The notes under the pieces were generated by a model. It saw nothing but the letters and a program-made list of their open reading frames with translations. It was not told the DNA's origin and did not search any database. Shown one piece after another: positions 1 through 6,911 of a stretch of 27,324 nt of DNA; positions within the stretch are counted from its first letter, which is position 1; every line of letters begins with the position of its first letter. The position numbers and the translations under genes are program-made. Source of the stretch: Tumulicola sp039922955 (GTDB taxonomy: Bacteria; Vulcanimicrobiota; Vulcanimicrobiia; Vulcanimicrobiales; Vulcanimicrobiaceae); the NCBI GenBank assembly GCA_039922955.1, contig JBDTDR010000132.1, forward strand, positions 1 through 27,324, written 5' to 3'.

Positions 1-1
1 G

Positions 2-91
2 AAGTGCGCGTTCGAGGCCGAAGAACGCTTCCTTGGCGATCCGCGTAATTACCCGTCGGTAACGCTCTGTCCGCTCGAAACTCAGCCTTGA
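2..91 (+). CDS. Possible C-terminal end of a truncated unknown protein
   Basis: The first 30 codons of the second forward frame are open up to a TGA at 89-91 and read like protein, including the string RFLGDPRNYP and two cysteines. If real, this is the tail of a gene that begins outside the window and converges on the serine hydrolase, overlapping it by 10 nt. The stretch is too short to assign a family, third-position GC is only moderate, and it could simply be intergenic sequence. No function is proposed. Confidence 0.25.
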   Translation, partial: KCAFEAEERFLGDPRNYPSVTLCPLETQP

Positions 92-1554
92 TGCTCGTAG
101 ATGCGGCCGCCATCGCGGAACCACGCCACGCGTCCGTCCGGACCGCGCACGAAGTCGCTGCGATTGTGCTGGCCGTCGGTATCCGTCGTCAACGCGTACT
201 CGTCACGATAAAACGCAAGCGCGAGATCGAGGTCGCCGGTCGCGCGTAAGCCGCCGCCCGCCGCGCGCAACTCGACGTTGAGCGCGACGGGTTTCTCGGG
301 CGAGCCATCCGGAGGGATCGTCCAACCGACGTAGTGGCCTTCGTACGGTTGCAGCTGCGCCGCCGAGCGTTTCTCGGGCTTCGCCGGCGGATTGCTCAGG
401 CCGACGAAGTGTTCTAGGGCCCAGTTCGAGCGCGTGAGCTCGTTGATCAGCATCGGACCCGTCGTCGAGTTCGTTAGGGTGGTCATGGCGAAGCCGCGCG
501 ACGGAATGAAGAAGAAGTCGGAGTTCTGGCCGGCCCACGCCCCGCCGTGCTGGAAGATCGGCACGCCCTGTGCGGTGCGGCGCACAAACCACGTGACGCA
601 CACGCCGTCGACCTCCATGCGCAGCGTTCCGCCCGGACCTGGATTGGAACGCATGGCGACGAGCGTTTGGCGCGACATGACTCGTTTGCCGTCGTGAGCC
701 GTGCCGTCGCCGAGGTGAAAACGGGCGTAGCGCGACTGATCGCGCGCGCTCGAGATCAGACCGCCGGTAGCGTCGAGCGAGCGAGGAAACCACCAGCTAG
801 ACGGGTCCACGCTCGGTACGCCCTTTTCGACGACGTGGGAGGCCGTCATGTTGTAGCCGACGAGCTCGTCGGTGAAAAACCCCGTTTGCCCTAGCCCCAG
901 CGGCTCGAGCACGAGTTTGGCGATCGCCTCTTCGTACGGCATGCCCGTGACGCTCTCGACCACGCGCCCGGCCAGATCGATCGCCGCGTTGTTGTACGCC
1001 AGGATCTGACCTACCGGCGTCAATTGCCGCAACAGCGCCATGCCCGCCACGTACTTCGCCAGCGCGTCGTCGCCGCGACCGTAGTCCGCGTAGTCGTCGC
1101 CGAGCCATCCTGCACTGTGATTGAGGATCTGACGCACGGTGACCGTTGCGGCGACCGAGTCGTCGGAGAGCTTCAGAGCGGGAAGATAGGTGCGTACCGG
1201 CGCGCCGAGATCGATTTTTCCCATCTCGACCAGGCGCATCACCGCCGTTCCAGTAAACGTCTTTGTAGTTGAGCCGATGCGAAAAAGCGTGTCGCCGTCG
1301 ACGCGCAACGGATAGTTAATGTTGGTGACGCCGTAGCCGCGAACGTACTCACGATTCTGGTAGTAGACGCCGATCGCGACCCCCGGCACGTGAAAGCGCG
1401 CCATCAGCCCCTCGACCTTCGCGTCGAGTTCCCGGAAGAGCGCATCGGCCGGAGGCCTGGGCTTGAAAGTCTCCGCGTACGTTGACAAGGGCGCAGCGGA
1501 CGCAGCGAGCGCGCCGGCGCCGGCGGCCGTCAGTAGTTCGCGTCGTGACAGCAT
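82..1554 (-). CDS. Tat-exported serine hydrolase of the class C beta-lactamase / penicillin-binding-protein fold
   Basis: The 490-residue product begins with a twin-arginine signal (SRRELL, then an Ala-rich stretch, residues 3-26). It carries the three hallmarks of the family: the nucleophile motif S95-T-T-K98 in FRIGSTTKTF, the YxN-type motif Y187-N-N189, and the KTG-equivalent H336-G-G338. Family knowledge: such PF00144 proteins are periplasmic or extracellular esterases, D-amino-acid or peptide hydrolases, or beta-lactamase homologues; sequence alone does not give the substrate. The frame stays open for 59 more codons upstream, but that part overlaps the next minus-strand gene and lacks signal-peptide character. 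I chose ATG 1554 because it gives the Tat signal and has AAGGAAAG just upstream. The region after the catalytic domain (about 370-490) is a beta-rich C-terminal module common in this family. Confidence 0.9.
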   Translation of the reverse strand: MLSRRELLTAAGAGALAASAAPLSTYAETFKPRPPADALFRELDAKVEGLMARFHVPGVAIGVYYQNREYVRGYGVTNINYPLRVDGDTLFRIGSTTKTFTGTAVMRLVEMGKIDLGAPVRTYLPALKLSDDSVAATVTVRQILNHSAGWLGDDYADYGRGDDALAKYVAGMALLRQLTPVGQILAYNNAAIDLAGRVVESVTGMPYEEAIAKLVLEPLGLGQTGFFTDELVGYNMTASHVVEKGVPSVDPSSWWFPRSLDATGGLISSARDQSRYARFHLGDGTAHDGKRVMSRQTLVAMRSNPGPGGTLRMEVDGVCVTWFVRRTAQGVPIFQHGGAWAGQNSDFFFIPSRGFAMTTLTNSTTGPMLINELTRSNWALEHFVGLSNPPAKPEKRSAAQLQPYEGHYVGWTIPPDGSPEKPVALNVELRAAGGGLRATGDLDLALAFYRDEYALTTDTDGQHNRSDFVRGPDGRVAWFRDGGRIYEHQG

Positions 1555-1606
1555 CTTCTCGCTTTCCTTAGCAGTCGGCACGGCGATGCAACGGACGAGT
1601 CTACGG

Positions 1607-2251
1607 TTAGTGTCCGCCTCCCGCGTTGATTGCAGCGACCTTGCCGTTGATAAAAAGGAAGGCGAGGTGTCCGTAGAGGGTTCCTCCGTGCAAATCGCTG
1701 ACGTTCTGGTTGTAGAATAGAACCGAGACACCGTTCTTGCTGTAGATCTTTCCGGGGCCTTCGATCTTCTGGACTTGAGCGAGGCTCATGCCGAGGTTCG
1801 CACCTCGCTTCGTGCCGATGGGAACCGAATGCCTCGGAAGTCCACCGGGAATGCTCGTCGTCTGCGCGATCACGAGATCGGTCGCCGTGCCGTAAACCAG
1901 AAAAATCAGGGCTCTACTCGCCGGCGCATCATAGTATCCGGCCATGCAGCCCCCTCCACCGACGTTCGTCGTGTAGAAGCGCATCTGCTTGAACGTCGGA
2001 TCGGTAGGGCGCAGCGTATCCCATCGGTAGGTCAGGATCGTATCGTGGGCCGATGGGCGAAGGCCGTTTTCGGAATCTCGAGGTCCGATGGAAAAGATCC
2101 CGCTAGCGGGCTGCTGTGCGAACCAGGCGCGGAACGTCTCGCAACTGCTGATTTCGCTCGTTCCTTGCGAGGCCGAAGCCGCTCCGATGCAGATGACGCC
2201 GAGCCCGAGACTTAACATTGCGATCTTGGCAGACCGGAAGAAGTAAAGCAT
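1607..2251 (-). CDS. Secreted protein of unknown function with a BamE/SmpA-like motif
   Basis: The 214-residue product starts with a basic stretch and a hydrophobic segment ending in small residues (about 12-28), a Sec signal peptide. Two cysteines (in SSCETF and GGGGCMAGY) could form a disulfide. Toward the C-terminus, LGMSLAQVQKIEGPG followed by a short beta segment resembles the GMS-x-x-x-V-x-x-x-x-G-x-P motif of small outer-membrane lipoproteins such as BamE/OmlA. No lipobox cysteine is visible, so it is probably soluble in the periplasm or secreted. The ATG at 2251 lies 7 nt after an extended -10 box and lacks a good ribosome binding site; ATG at codon 12 is an alternative that shortens the signal peptide. 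I do not recognise a specific family. Confidence 0.75.
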   Translation of the reverse strand: MLYFFRSAKIAMLSLGLGVICIGAASASQGTSEISSCETFRAWFAQQPASGIFSIGPRDSENGLRPSAHDTILTYRWDTLRPTDPTFKQMRFYTTNVGGGGCMAGYYDAPASRALIFLVYGTATDLVIAQTTSIPGGLPRHSVPIGTKRGANLGMSLAQVQKIEGPGKIYSKNGVSVLFYNQNVSDLHGGTLYGHLAFLFINGKVAAINAGGGH

Positions 2252-2258
2252 GCCTAGG

Positions 2259-2267
2259 ATTGTAGCA
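2259..2267 (-). promoter_or_regulatory. Extended -10 promoter element for the secreted protein gene at 2251
   Basis: The minus strand reads TGCTACAAT, an extended -10 (TGn then five of six matches to TATAAT). Its last base is 7 nt before the ATG at 2251, so transcription would begin at or within a base or two of the start codon, giving a leaderless mRNA. No convincing -35 is visible, as is usual for extended -10 promoters. Confidence 0.5.
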
Positions 2268-2272
2268 CGAGT

Positions 2273-3373
2273 TTACCATGACGGGCGCTGACTGTCGGTT
2301 CCCTGGAACCGGGGCGGCGTAGCCGCATCGGTTAAGGAGTAGCTCGTGCTTCTGCCGCCACCGGTGTCCCGTTTTAGAATTCCGGCTGCAATCAAAGCCT
2401 CGATGTCGCGCAATGCGGTATCGGGCGAGGTTTTGGCGTTCTTCGCCCATTTTGAAGTCGTTAGCTTGCCGTCAAAGCCATCGAGCAGCTTGTTCACCAT
2501 CATCTGCTGCCGAGCGTTCAACTCGGCTCCACGATGCCGCTTCCAGAATTGCGCCTTTGCCATGACGGCGTCAAACACGCCCTCGGCATTTTCGAATGCC
2601 CGCCCGAGACAATCAAGAAACCACGACATCCAAGGCGTGATATCGAGGTTTCCCCTCTGAGTCGCTTCAAGAAGCCTATAGTATTCATCGGGTTCCGTTT
2701 GGATCTGCGCGGACACACTATAGGAGCGCTGCGAAGTCTTTTCCGAGCGCTCGAGCAACAGGTCCGTGAGCGCGCGCGCAATACGACCGTTGCCGTCGTC
2801 GAACGGATGAATTGTCACAAACCATAAATGCGCGATCCCCGCTCTCATCAAGAGGTCGGTTCCATCGGAAGCGTTGAACCAGCGCAGAAAAAGCGCGGAC
2901 TTCCTCGTCAATGCGCGACGCGTCGGGAGCTTCGTAATGCACTCGCTCGCGACCATAGGGACCGGAAACGACTTGCATCGGTCCTCGTAAGTCCTTTCTC
3001 CACGCGCCAACGGAAGAGGCGCGCCTTCGTCAAAGGCTCGTTGTATTTCTGCGTCGCGTCGAGCATCATTTCGACGACGCCATCTACGTCGCGGTCGGCG
3101 GGGGTCAGCGCGCCAATATTAATACCGAGGCGTCGGGCAACTGACGATCGCACTTGATCTCTATTGAGGTGCTCGCCTTCGATCTCGCTCGATGTAAGGA
3201 TCTCCTCGGTCAGGCTCCGCAGCGTCGTTTCCGCCTGCACTGAGAAGCCTAGCCCATGCATTAGGCTGATCAGGCGCCCCTGGAGATGGCGCACGGCCGC
3301 CAGCTTACCTGCCAGGCCATCCTGATCCGGCTTGAACCGAGGCCAATCTTCGCGCTCGTGGATATAAGAGCAT
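2273..3373 (-). pseudogene. Decayed class II Fic-family protein gene (DUF4172 - Fic - winged helix)
   Basis: Pieces of one Fic protein lie in three minus-strand frames in correct order. The N-terminal DUF4172-like part reads YIHEREDWPRF near 3335-3366. The class II inhibitory motif SSEIEG is encoded at 3175-3192. The segment MQVVSGPYGRERVHYEAP lies in a second frame just downstream, and the catalytic HPFDDGNGRIAR (2774-2809) in a third, followed by a winged-helix C-terminus (about 2290-2480). Lesions: an extra C right after ATG 3373 (otherwise M-S-Y-I-H-E); loss of roughly 50 nt between RLFRW and GAWRKD near 3015, removing the usual H-A-A-L-F-P-T-G region; and an extra T in a T5 run (A5 on the plus strand, 2888-2892). 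Family role: AMP transfer to target hydroxyls, held off by the inhibitory Glu. The single-base lesions could be sequencing errors; the internal deletion is harder to explain that way. Confidence 0.85.
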
Positions 3374-3374
3374 T

Positions 3375-3423
3375 ATTCACCGCAAAATGCAAGCTCTATT
3401 CTCCGCAGAAATGCGGCGAATAG
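3375..3423 (-). promoter_or_regulatory. Palindromic operator-like repeat upstream of the Fic gene
   Basis: On the plus strand CTATTCTCCGCA (3396-3407) and TGCGGCGAATAG (3412-3423) form an inverted repeat with 11 of 12 positions paired around GAAA. A third copy of the arm, ATTCACCGCA (3375-3384), lies as a direct repeat 23 nt from the first and ends one base from the start codon of the Fic gene. Three half-sites in a promoter-proximal position suggest a protein-binding operator. The Fic protein's own winged-helix C-terminus makes autoregulation an attractive but unproven idea. Confidence 0.55.
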
Positions 3424-3512
3424 TGCCTCTAATCCACGCATTCCCGCTCAGGCGGCCCTCTTAGAGGGCTGACAAGGACTCCCCGCGACGCTCCGGACCG
3501 GCGTACATCGCG

Positions 3513-4028
3513 CTATCCCTTCATGCAGGTGACCGTGTACTGCGTCTTCCACGTGCCGCCGGACATGTATTCGCCCAGATCGCCGTACTTGCCGTTGCCG
3601 ATCGCATAGGTATCGCGGACCCGCACGCTCTTGCCGGAAGCATCGTAAGCGGTGCCTAACCAAACGATCTTTCTGCCGGTCTGCGAGGTTGATTCGCTGC
3701 CGTAGGTGCCGTTCGCAACGATGAAAGGACTGACCCACGACTTCGAGCTTGGTACGTACGCGGTGTACCACGTATTGTCGAAGCCTTCGCCGGTGGCGTG
3801 ATACATAATTGCGCCGCCGTTCGCGCGGGTTACGTTGAGCGTTTGTTTGCTCGGGCCGCCCATCGGGGACGGCAGAGCGTTGCGGCACGACCAGGCACCG
3901 AGTGCCCAATCGTAGCCGTGCGGACCCGCGCCGTACGTGGAAGCGGCCATCGGCGTCATTGCCGCCTGCGTCGCGCACGGCGCGACGATCAGCGTCACGG
4001 ACGCGACAAGCCAAAGCAGCTGTTTCAT
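3513..4028 (-). CDS. Small secreted protein of unknown function
   Basis: The 171-residue product has a clear Sec signal peptide (MKQLLWLVASVTLIVAP, cleavage near AQA-A at about 20-23). The mature part is rich in Gly, Trp and Tyr and begins with DWALGAWSCRN. The second cysteine of the mature part sits four residues from the C-terminus (VTCMKG), so one disulfide is possible. Alternating hydrophobic and polar residues suggest a small beta-barrel or lipocalin-like fold in which GxWxC starts the first strand; this is inference. The ribosome binding site AAGGAG lies 9 nt before the ATG, so the start is well supported. The gene has its own leader with two hairpins and is divergent from the APC permease gene. 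I do not recognise a named family. Confidence 0.8.
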   Translation of the reverse strand: MKQLLWLVASVTLIVAPCATQAAMTPMAASTYGAGPHGYDWALGAWSCRNALPSPMGGPSKQTLNVTRANGGAIMYHATGEGFDNTWYTAYVPSSKSWVSPFIVANGTYGSESTSQTGRKIVWLGTAYDASGKSVRVRDTYAIGNGKYGDLGEYMSGGTWKTQYTVTCMKG

Positions 4029-4054
4029 CGCGTGTAACTCCTTCGCAATAGAAG

Positions 4055-4094
4055 AAGGCCGACGCCCGGCGGCCTTGGGACCCCGATTCAGGGG
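4055..4094 (-). promoter_or_regulatory. Two consecutive hairpins in the leader of the secreted-protein gene at 4028
   Basis: Read on the minus strand, CCCC-TGAATC-GGGG (4094-4081) is followed by AAGGCCG (4076-4070) and CGGCCTT (4061-4055) with an 8-nt loop, then CTTCTATT and the AAGGAG ribosome binding site. The pair could stabilise the leader or act in attenuation. I compared it by eye with common riboswitch cores and found no match. Confidence 0.35.
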
Positions 4095-4238
4095 CTAGCA
4101 AGCGACCGTGTTCTCCCTGCGCGCTGAGATTCCTTACGCGTTCCGGGCCGCGGAATCAAGACGAAGTCGCAGCCGATAAGCCTGTTCGCCACTCCCGCGC
4201 GAGGCAGGACCTTCGACCGCAGGCCCGCACCTTCGCGC

Positions 4239-5624
4239 ATGGAGCTTCGGCGCACGCTGGGTCTTGCAGACGTGATTTTTTTCTTCGTGGTCGCGGGCTC
4301 GAACCTTCAGTGGGTCGCTGCGGCGGCCGCGGCGGGGCCGTCGTCGATCGTCGTTTGGGTTTTAGGCGGTCTGGCGATGTTCGTGCCCCTCTCAATCTGC
4401 GTCGTGTACTTGACGTCGCGTTTCCCGGACGAAGGCGGCATGTACGTTTGGAGCAAGCGCGCGTTCGGGCCGTTCGCCGGCTTCTTTACCGGCTGGACGT
4501 ACTGGACGTCCAATCTCCCGTACTTCCCGGCACTGTTGTACTTTGCGGCCGGGAACGCGCTCTTCATTAGCGGCGGGAGTGGCGGTGCGCTGGCCCTTTC
4601 GCCGTGGTATTTCATCGGCGTAGCGGTGTTCGGGCTGGCGCTCGCAACGATGCTCAACGTGTTAGGCCTCGACGTCGGCAAATGGCTCAACAATGTCGGG
4701 GCCGCCAGCCGATGGACGGCGACGCTGATCCTGATCGGGCTCGGCATCCTAGCGTGGTGGAAGTTCGGCCCGGCGATGCCGATCACGGCGGCAACGGTGC
4801 GCCCGGGATTCCAAATCAAGGACGTGATTTTTTGGTCGGTCATCGCGTTCGCATGGACGGGTCCCGAAGCGATCTCGTTCATGGGCGGTGAAATTCGCAA
4901 CCCGCGCCGCGCGATTCCGCTCGGCTTGGCGATCGCCGCGCCGGCCATCGGCATCATCTATATTTTTGGTACCGTCGCGGTGCTGGCGGTCCTGCCGTCC
5001 CACGACGTCAACCCGTCGTCGGGCGTGATGCAAGCCGTCGCGCACGTCGCCGCGCGGCTGGGCTGGAGCGTGGTGACGCCGGTCGCGGCGGTCTTGGTGG
5101 CGATCAGCTGTTTGGGCAGCTGCGGCGCGTGGCTCGGCGCCGTCGCACGCATTCCGTTCGTGGCCGGAATCGACCGGTATCTGCCGCCCGTGTTCGGCCG
5201 CATGCATCCGCGCTGGGGCTCGCCGGTGGCCGCGTTGCTGACCCAGGCCGGCATCGCGGTGATCTTCGTTTTTCTGGGGCAAGGCGGCAGCACCGTCAAG
5301 GGCGCGTACGAAGTTCTGGTCGGTTCCACCGTCATCATCACGATGCTCCCGTTCATGCTGCTGTTTGCGGCGGCGATCAAGCTCTACGCGGAACCGGTAG
5401 GCCAGGGCATGATGCGCATTCCGGGCGGGCGGTGGACGATCGCGATCGTCGCGCTCATCGGGCTGACGACCACCGTGGTTGCGGCCGTTCTGGCCGTTTT
5501 TCCGGCCGACGACGACCCGAATAAGATGCTTTCGGTGGTGAAGGTTCTCGGCCTTACCGCCGCGTTGGCCGGCAGCGGCATCGTCGTGTACCTTCTCGGC
5601 AGGCGCCGGCAAAGCATCGGTTGA
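4239..5624 (+). CDS. APC-superfamily amino acid permease
   Basis: The 461-residue, strongly hydrophobic protein has about 12 membrane segments and typical APC features: YLTSRFPDEGGMYVWSKRAFG after TM2 (the conserved E-G-G-x-Y-x-W signature), WTGPEAISFMGGEIRNPRRAIP near residues 205-227, and an Arg-rich short C-terminus. TM1 carries VIFFFVVAGSNLQW in place of the classical GIGxxIGxGIF helix break, as in APC subfamilies annotated only as 'APC family permease'. The substrate is probably an amino acid or related amine, but cannot be assigned. The ATG at 4239 has no strong ribosome binding site. The gene stands alone, divergent from a secreted-protein gene and closed by a strong bidirectional terminator. 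Confidence 0.9.
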   Translation: MELRRTLGLADVIFFFVVAGSNLQWVAAAAAAGPSSIVVWVLGGLAMFVPLSICVVYLTSRFPDEGGMYVWSKRAFGPFAGFFTGWTYWTSNLPYFPALLYFAAGNALFISGGSGGALALSPWYFIGVAVFGLALATMLNVLGLDVGKWLNNVGAASRWTATLILIGLGILAWWKFGPAMPITAATVRPGFQIKDVIFWSVIAFAWTGPEAISFMGGEIRNPRRAIPLGLAIAAPAIGIIYIFGTVAVLAVLPSHDVNPSSGVMQAVAHVAARLGWSVVTPVAAVLVAISCLGSCGAWLGAVARIPFVAGIDRYLPPVFGRMHPRWGSPVAALLTQAGIAVIFVFLGQGGSTVKGAYEVLVGSTVIITMLPFMLLFAAAIKLYAEPVGQGMMRIPGGRWTIAIVALIGLTTTVVAAVLAVFPADDDPNKMLSVVKVLGLTAALAGSGIVVYLLGRRRQSIG

Positions 5625-5628
5625 GCCG

Positions 5629-5667
5629 AAAAAAAAGAGCCCCGGACGAACGTCCGAGGCTCCTTTT
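5629..5667. terminator. Bidirectional intrinsic terminator
   Basis: GAGCCCCGGACG (5637-5648) pairs with CGTCCGAGGCTC (5651-5662) with one mismatch, closing on a very small loop. The stem is followed by CTTTT on the plus strand and preceded by A8 (5629-5636), which gives a T8 tract on the minus strand. It sits 13 nt after the permease stop and about 25 nt after the stop of the convergent gene at 5692, so it serves both. Confidence 0.9.
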
Positions 5668-5691
5668 GTCGTCGCTGCGAAATGCGATTTG

Positions 5692-6093
5692 TTAGTGTGA
5701 AGGCGCGACCCACAAAGTCGAGTCGGCCCACTTCACCTTCACCGGAACGCACGACTGCACTTGTTTTCCGGCATAGGTCACGTCGTTGTATAAGCTGAGG
5801 TGATGGTTGATTTGCACGCCCGGCGAGAAGTGTCCGTAGTCGGTGACGGTGCGAAGAAAATGCTGGGCGGCGTTGCGATACCCGACCGCAAACGTGATGC
5901 TTTCCGCCGCCTTCTTGCCGTAGATGATGTAGTCTATCTGCGTACCGCCGGCAGTTTTGCTCAGCGGTTTGGGCTGCGTCACGAAGCACTGCTTGACGAG
6001 CACCGGAGCGGCCGCGGCCGCCGGCGCCATCGAGACGCCCGCAACCGCGGTGGAGAGAACGAGTCCAAGAGAAAGCCGTCCGAGGAGATTCAT
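5692..6093 (-). CDS. Small secreted protein of unknown function
   Basis: The 133-residue product has a signal peptide (MNLLGRLSLGLVLSTAVAG, cleavage in the AAAAA stretch near 27-30). The mature domain has two cysteines (KQCFVT and VQSCVPV), probably paired, and a beta-rich pattern including QIDYIIYG and ITFAVGYRNAAQHFLR. The frame extends to 6246, but that part has no signal character and overlaps the DUF4126 gene. ATG 6093 follows AAAGGAG at an 11-nt spacing. A terminator-like hairpin lies directly upstream of the ribosome binding site, leaving no room for a separate promoter. The family is not recognised; similar size, export and leader style link it loosely with the gene at 3513-4028. Confidence 0.8.
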   Translation of the reverse strand: MNLLGRLSLGLVLSTAVAGVSMAPAAAAAPVLVKQCFVTQPKPLSKTAGGTQIDYIIYGKKAAESITFAVGYRNAAQHFLRTVTDYGHFSPGVQINHHLSLYNDVTYAGKQVQSCVPVKVKWADSTLWVAPSH

Positions 6094-6112
6094 GGAGGAA
6101 GTCGCTCCTTTC

Positions 6113-6156
6113 AAAAAAAGCTGGGGAGCGGTTTCCGCGATTTGGGGGATGCTCCC
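6113..6156 (-). terminator. Terminator-like hairpin with T7 tract (terminator of the DUF4126 operon or attenuator of the next gene)
   Basis: On the minus strand GGGAGC (6156-6151) can pair with GCTCCC (6129-6124), and a smaller GCGG-AAA-CCGC hairpin (6138-6128) shares bases with it. CAGC then TTTTTTT (6119-6113) follow. The hairpin begins 13 nt after the DUF4126 stop. The next gene's ATG is only 19 nt past the T-tract, so any transcript of that gene must cross this element. Confidence 0.6.
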
Positions 6157-6169
6157 TGGGTCCGGCCCG

Positions 6170-6739
6170 CTATTGGCGAACGGCGCGGACCCGGCGGTAC
6201 GCGATCCGGGCAAATATCGCCAAAGCGATGGTGAAAACGATCGCAATCGCGGCCGCGGCGAACGGCGCGATGAAAGCCAGAATCAGCGACCCGATCGAGC
6301 CCGCGTCCTCGGCGGTGCTGACGGCCGGGTTGGCGATTCCGCCCGTCGCGATGGTCGACGCGCCGCGCAGCGAGGCCACGGCGGCGTGGACGCCTAGCGC
6401 GTTGAGCGCGCCGAGAATCATCAGCGTTACGATCGCATCGTGGGACTGGGCGTGAATCGATCCGCCGACCAAAATCGCTCCCGCCGCGGGCTTGAGCGCG
6501 ATTTGCGCGACGTGCATGACGTGATCGAGCAGGGGCACTTTGTCGGCCAGGATTTCAACGACGGCAAACGCGCCGAGGGTCCACATCGCGGCCGTCGACC
6601 CCAGCCACGCAAATGCTTCGGGCGGATGCAGCAGGTGAAAATGCGCGGCAACCGCGACCGCCGTGAGCGAGAGGAGCGCGCGCACGCCGGCCGTCGTCGT
6701 CAGCGCGTAGGCCAGCGCGTATTGGCTAGCTGCGTCCAC
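6170..6739 (-). CDS. DUF4126-family integral membrane protein
   Basis: The 189-residue product has about four to five membrane segments and matches DUF4126 by eye: an N-terminal TTTAGVRALLSLTAVAVAAH segment, then AFAVVEILADKVPLLDHVMH, then the Ala/Gly-rich inner helices, ending in a basic tail (YRRVRAVRQ). Function of the family is unknown; it is assumed to lie in the cytoplasmic membrane. The start is GTG 6739, preceded by GAGAGGCG at good distance. It follows the 49-aa gene on the same strand by 15 nt, so the two are very probably co-transcribed and translationally coupled. The downstream hairpin at 6113-6156 ends the unit. Confidence 0.8.
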   Translation of the reverse strand: MDAASQYALAYALTTTAGVRALLSLTAVAVAAHFHLLHPPEAFAWLGSTAAMWTLGAFAVVEILADKVPLLDHVMHVAQIALKPAAGAILVGGSIHAQSHDAIVTLMILGALNALGVHAAVASLRGASTIATGGIANPAVSTAEDAGSIGSLILAFIAPFAAAAIAIVFTIALAIFARIAYRRVRAVRQ

Positions 6740-6754
6740 GAGGGTCGCCTCTCA

Positions 6755-6904
6755 TCACATGACGCCTTTGGCGCGGAGGTAGGCCAGCCCCACAACGGTC
6801 AACGCCGCGACCGCGATCGTGACGATGGTCGGAACCCGGCGCGACCGCGCGTGCCGGTCGGCCTCGTCCTCGTTGGCCGGATGATCCCGGACCGCCCTGC
6901 CCAT
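6755..6904 (-). CDS. 49-aa single-pass membrane protein upstream of DUF4126
   Basis: ATG 6904 to TGA 6755 encodes a charged N-terminus (many Arg, Asp, Glu and His; residues 1-23), one hydrophobic helix PTIVTIAVAALTVVGLAYLR (25-44) and a short basic tail. By the positive-inside rule the Arg-rich N-terminus is likely cytoplasmic. It is supported by a near-perfect extended -10 immediately before the ATG, by an uninterrupted frame with a sensible membrane topology, and by its position 15 nt before the DUF4126 gene. It may be a partner or assembly factor of that membrane protein; this is inference. No known family recognised. Confidence 0.6.
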   Translation of the reverse strand: MGRAVRDHPANEDEADRHARSRRVPTIVTIAVAALTVVGLAYLRAKGVM

Positions 6905-6911
6905 AAGGCCG

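Noticed and set aside
1555..1731. N-terminal extension of the serine hydrolase open frame
   Set aside because: It overlaps the secreted-protein gene at 1607-2251, has no signal-peptide character, and a Tat signal with ribosome binding site begins at 1554.
2908..3294. Treating the N-terminal Fic piece as a separate short gene starting at GTG 3294
   Set aside because: The frame upstream of 3294 still encodes the DUF4172-like motif YIHEREDWPRF, and downstream Fic parts follow in other frames, so it is a fragment of one broken gene.
3455..3469. GCCCTC-TTA-GAGGGC hairpin downstream of the gene at 3513
   Set aside because: Perfect short stem but no T-tract on either strand, so I do not call it an intrinsic terminator.
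4029..4145. Possible c-di-GMP or c-di-AMP riboswitch in the leader of the gene at 4028
   Set aside because: Strings such as TGAATC and GGGGTCCCA recall the c-di-AMP class, but order, spacing and the other conserved blocks are missing.
4749..5612. Long minus-strand open frame opposite the APC permease
   Set aside because: Asp/Arg/His-rich composition typical of antisense to a GC-rich membrane protein gene.
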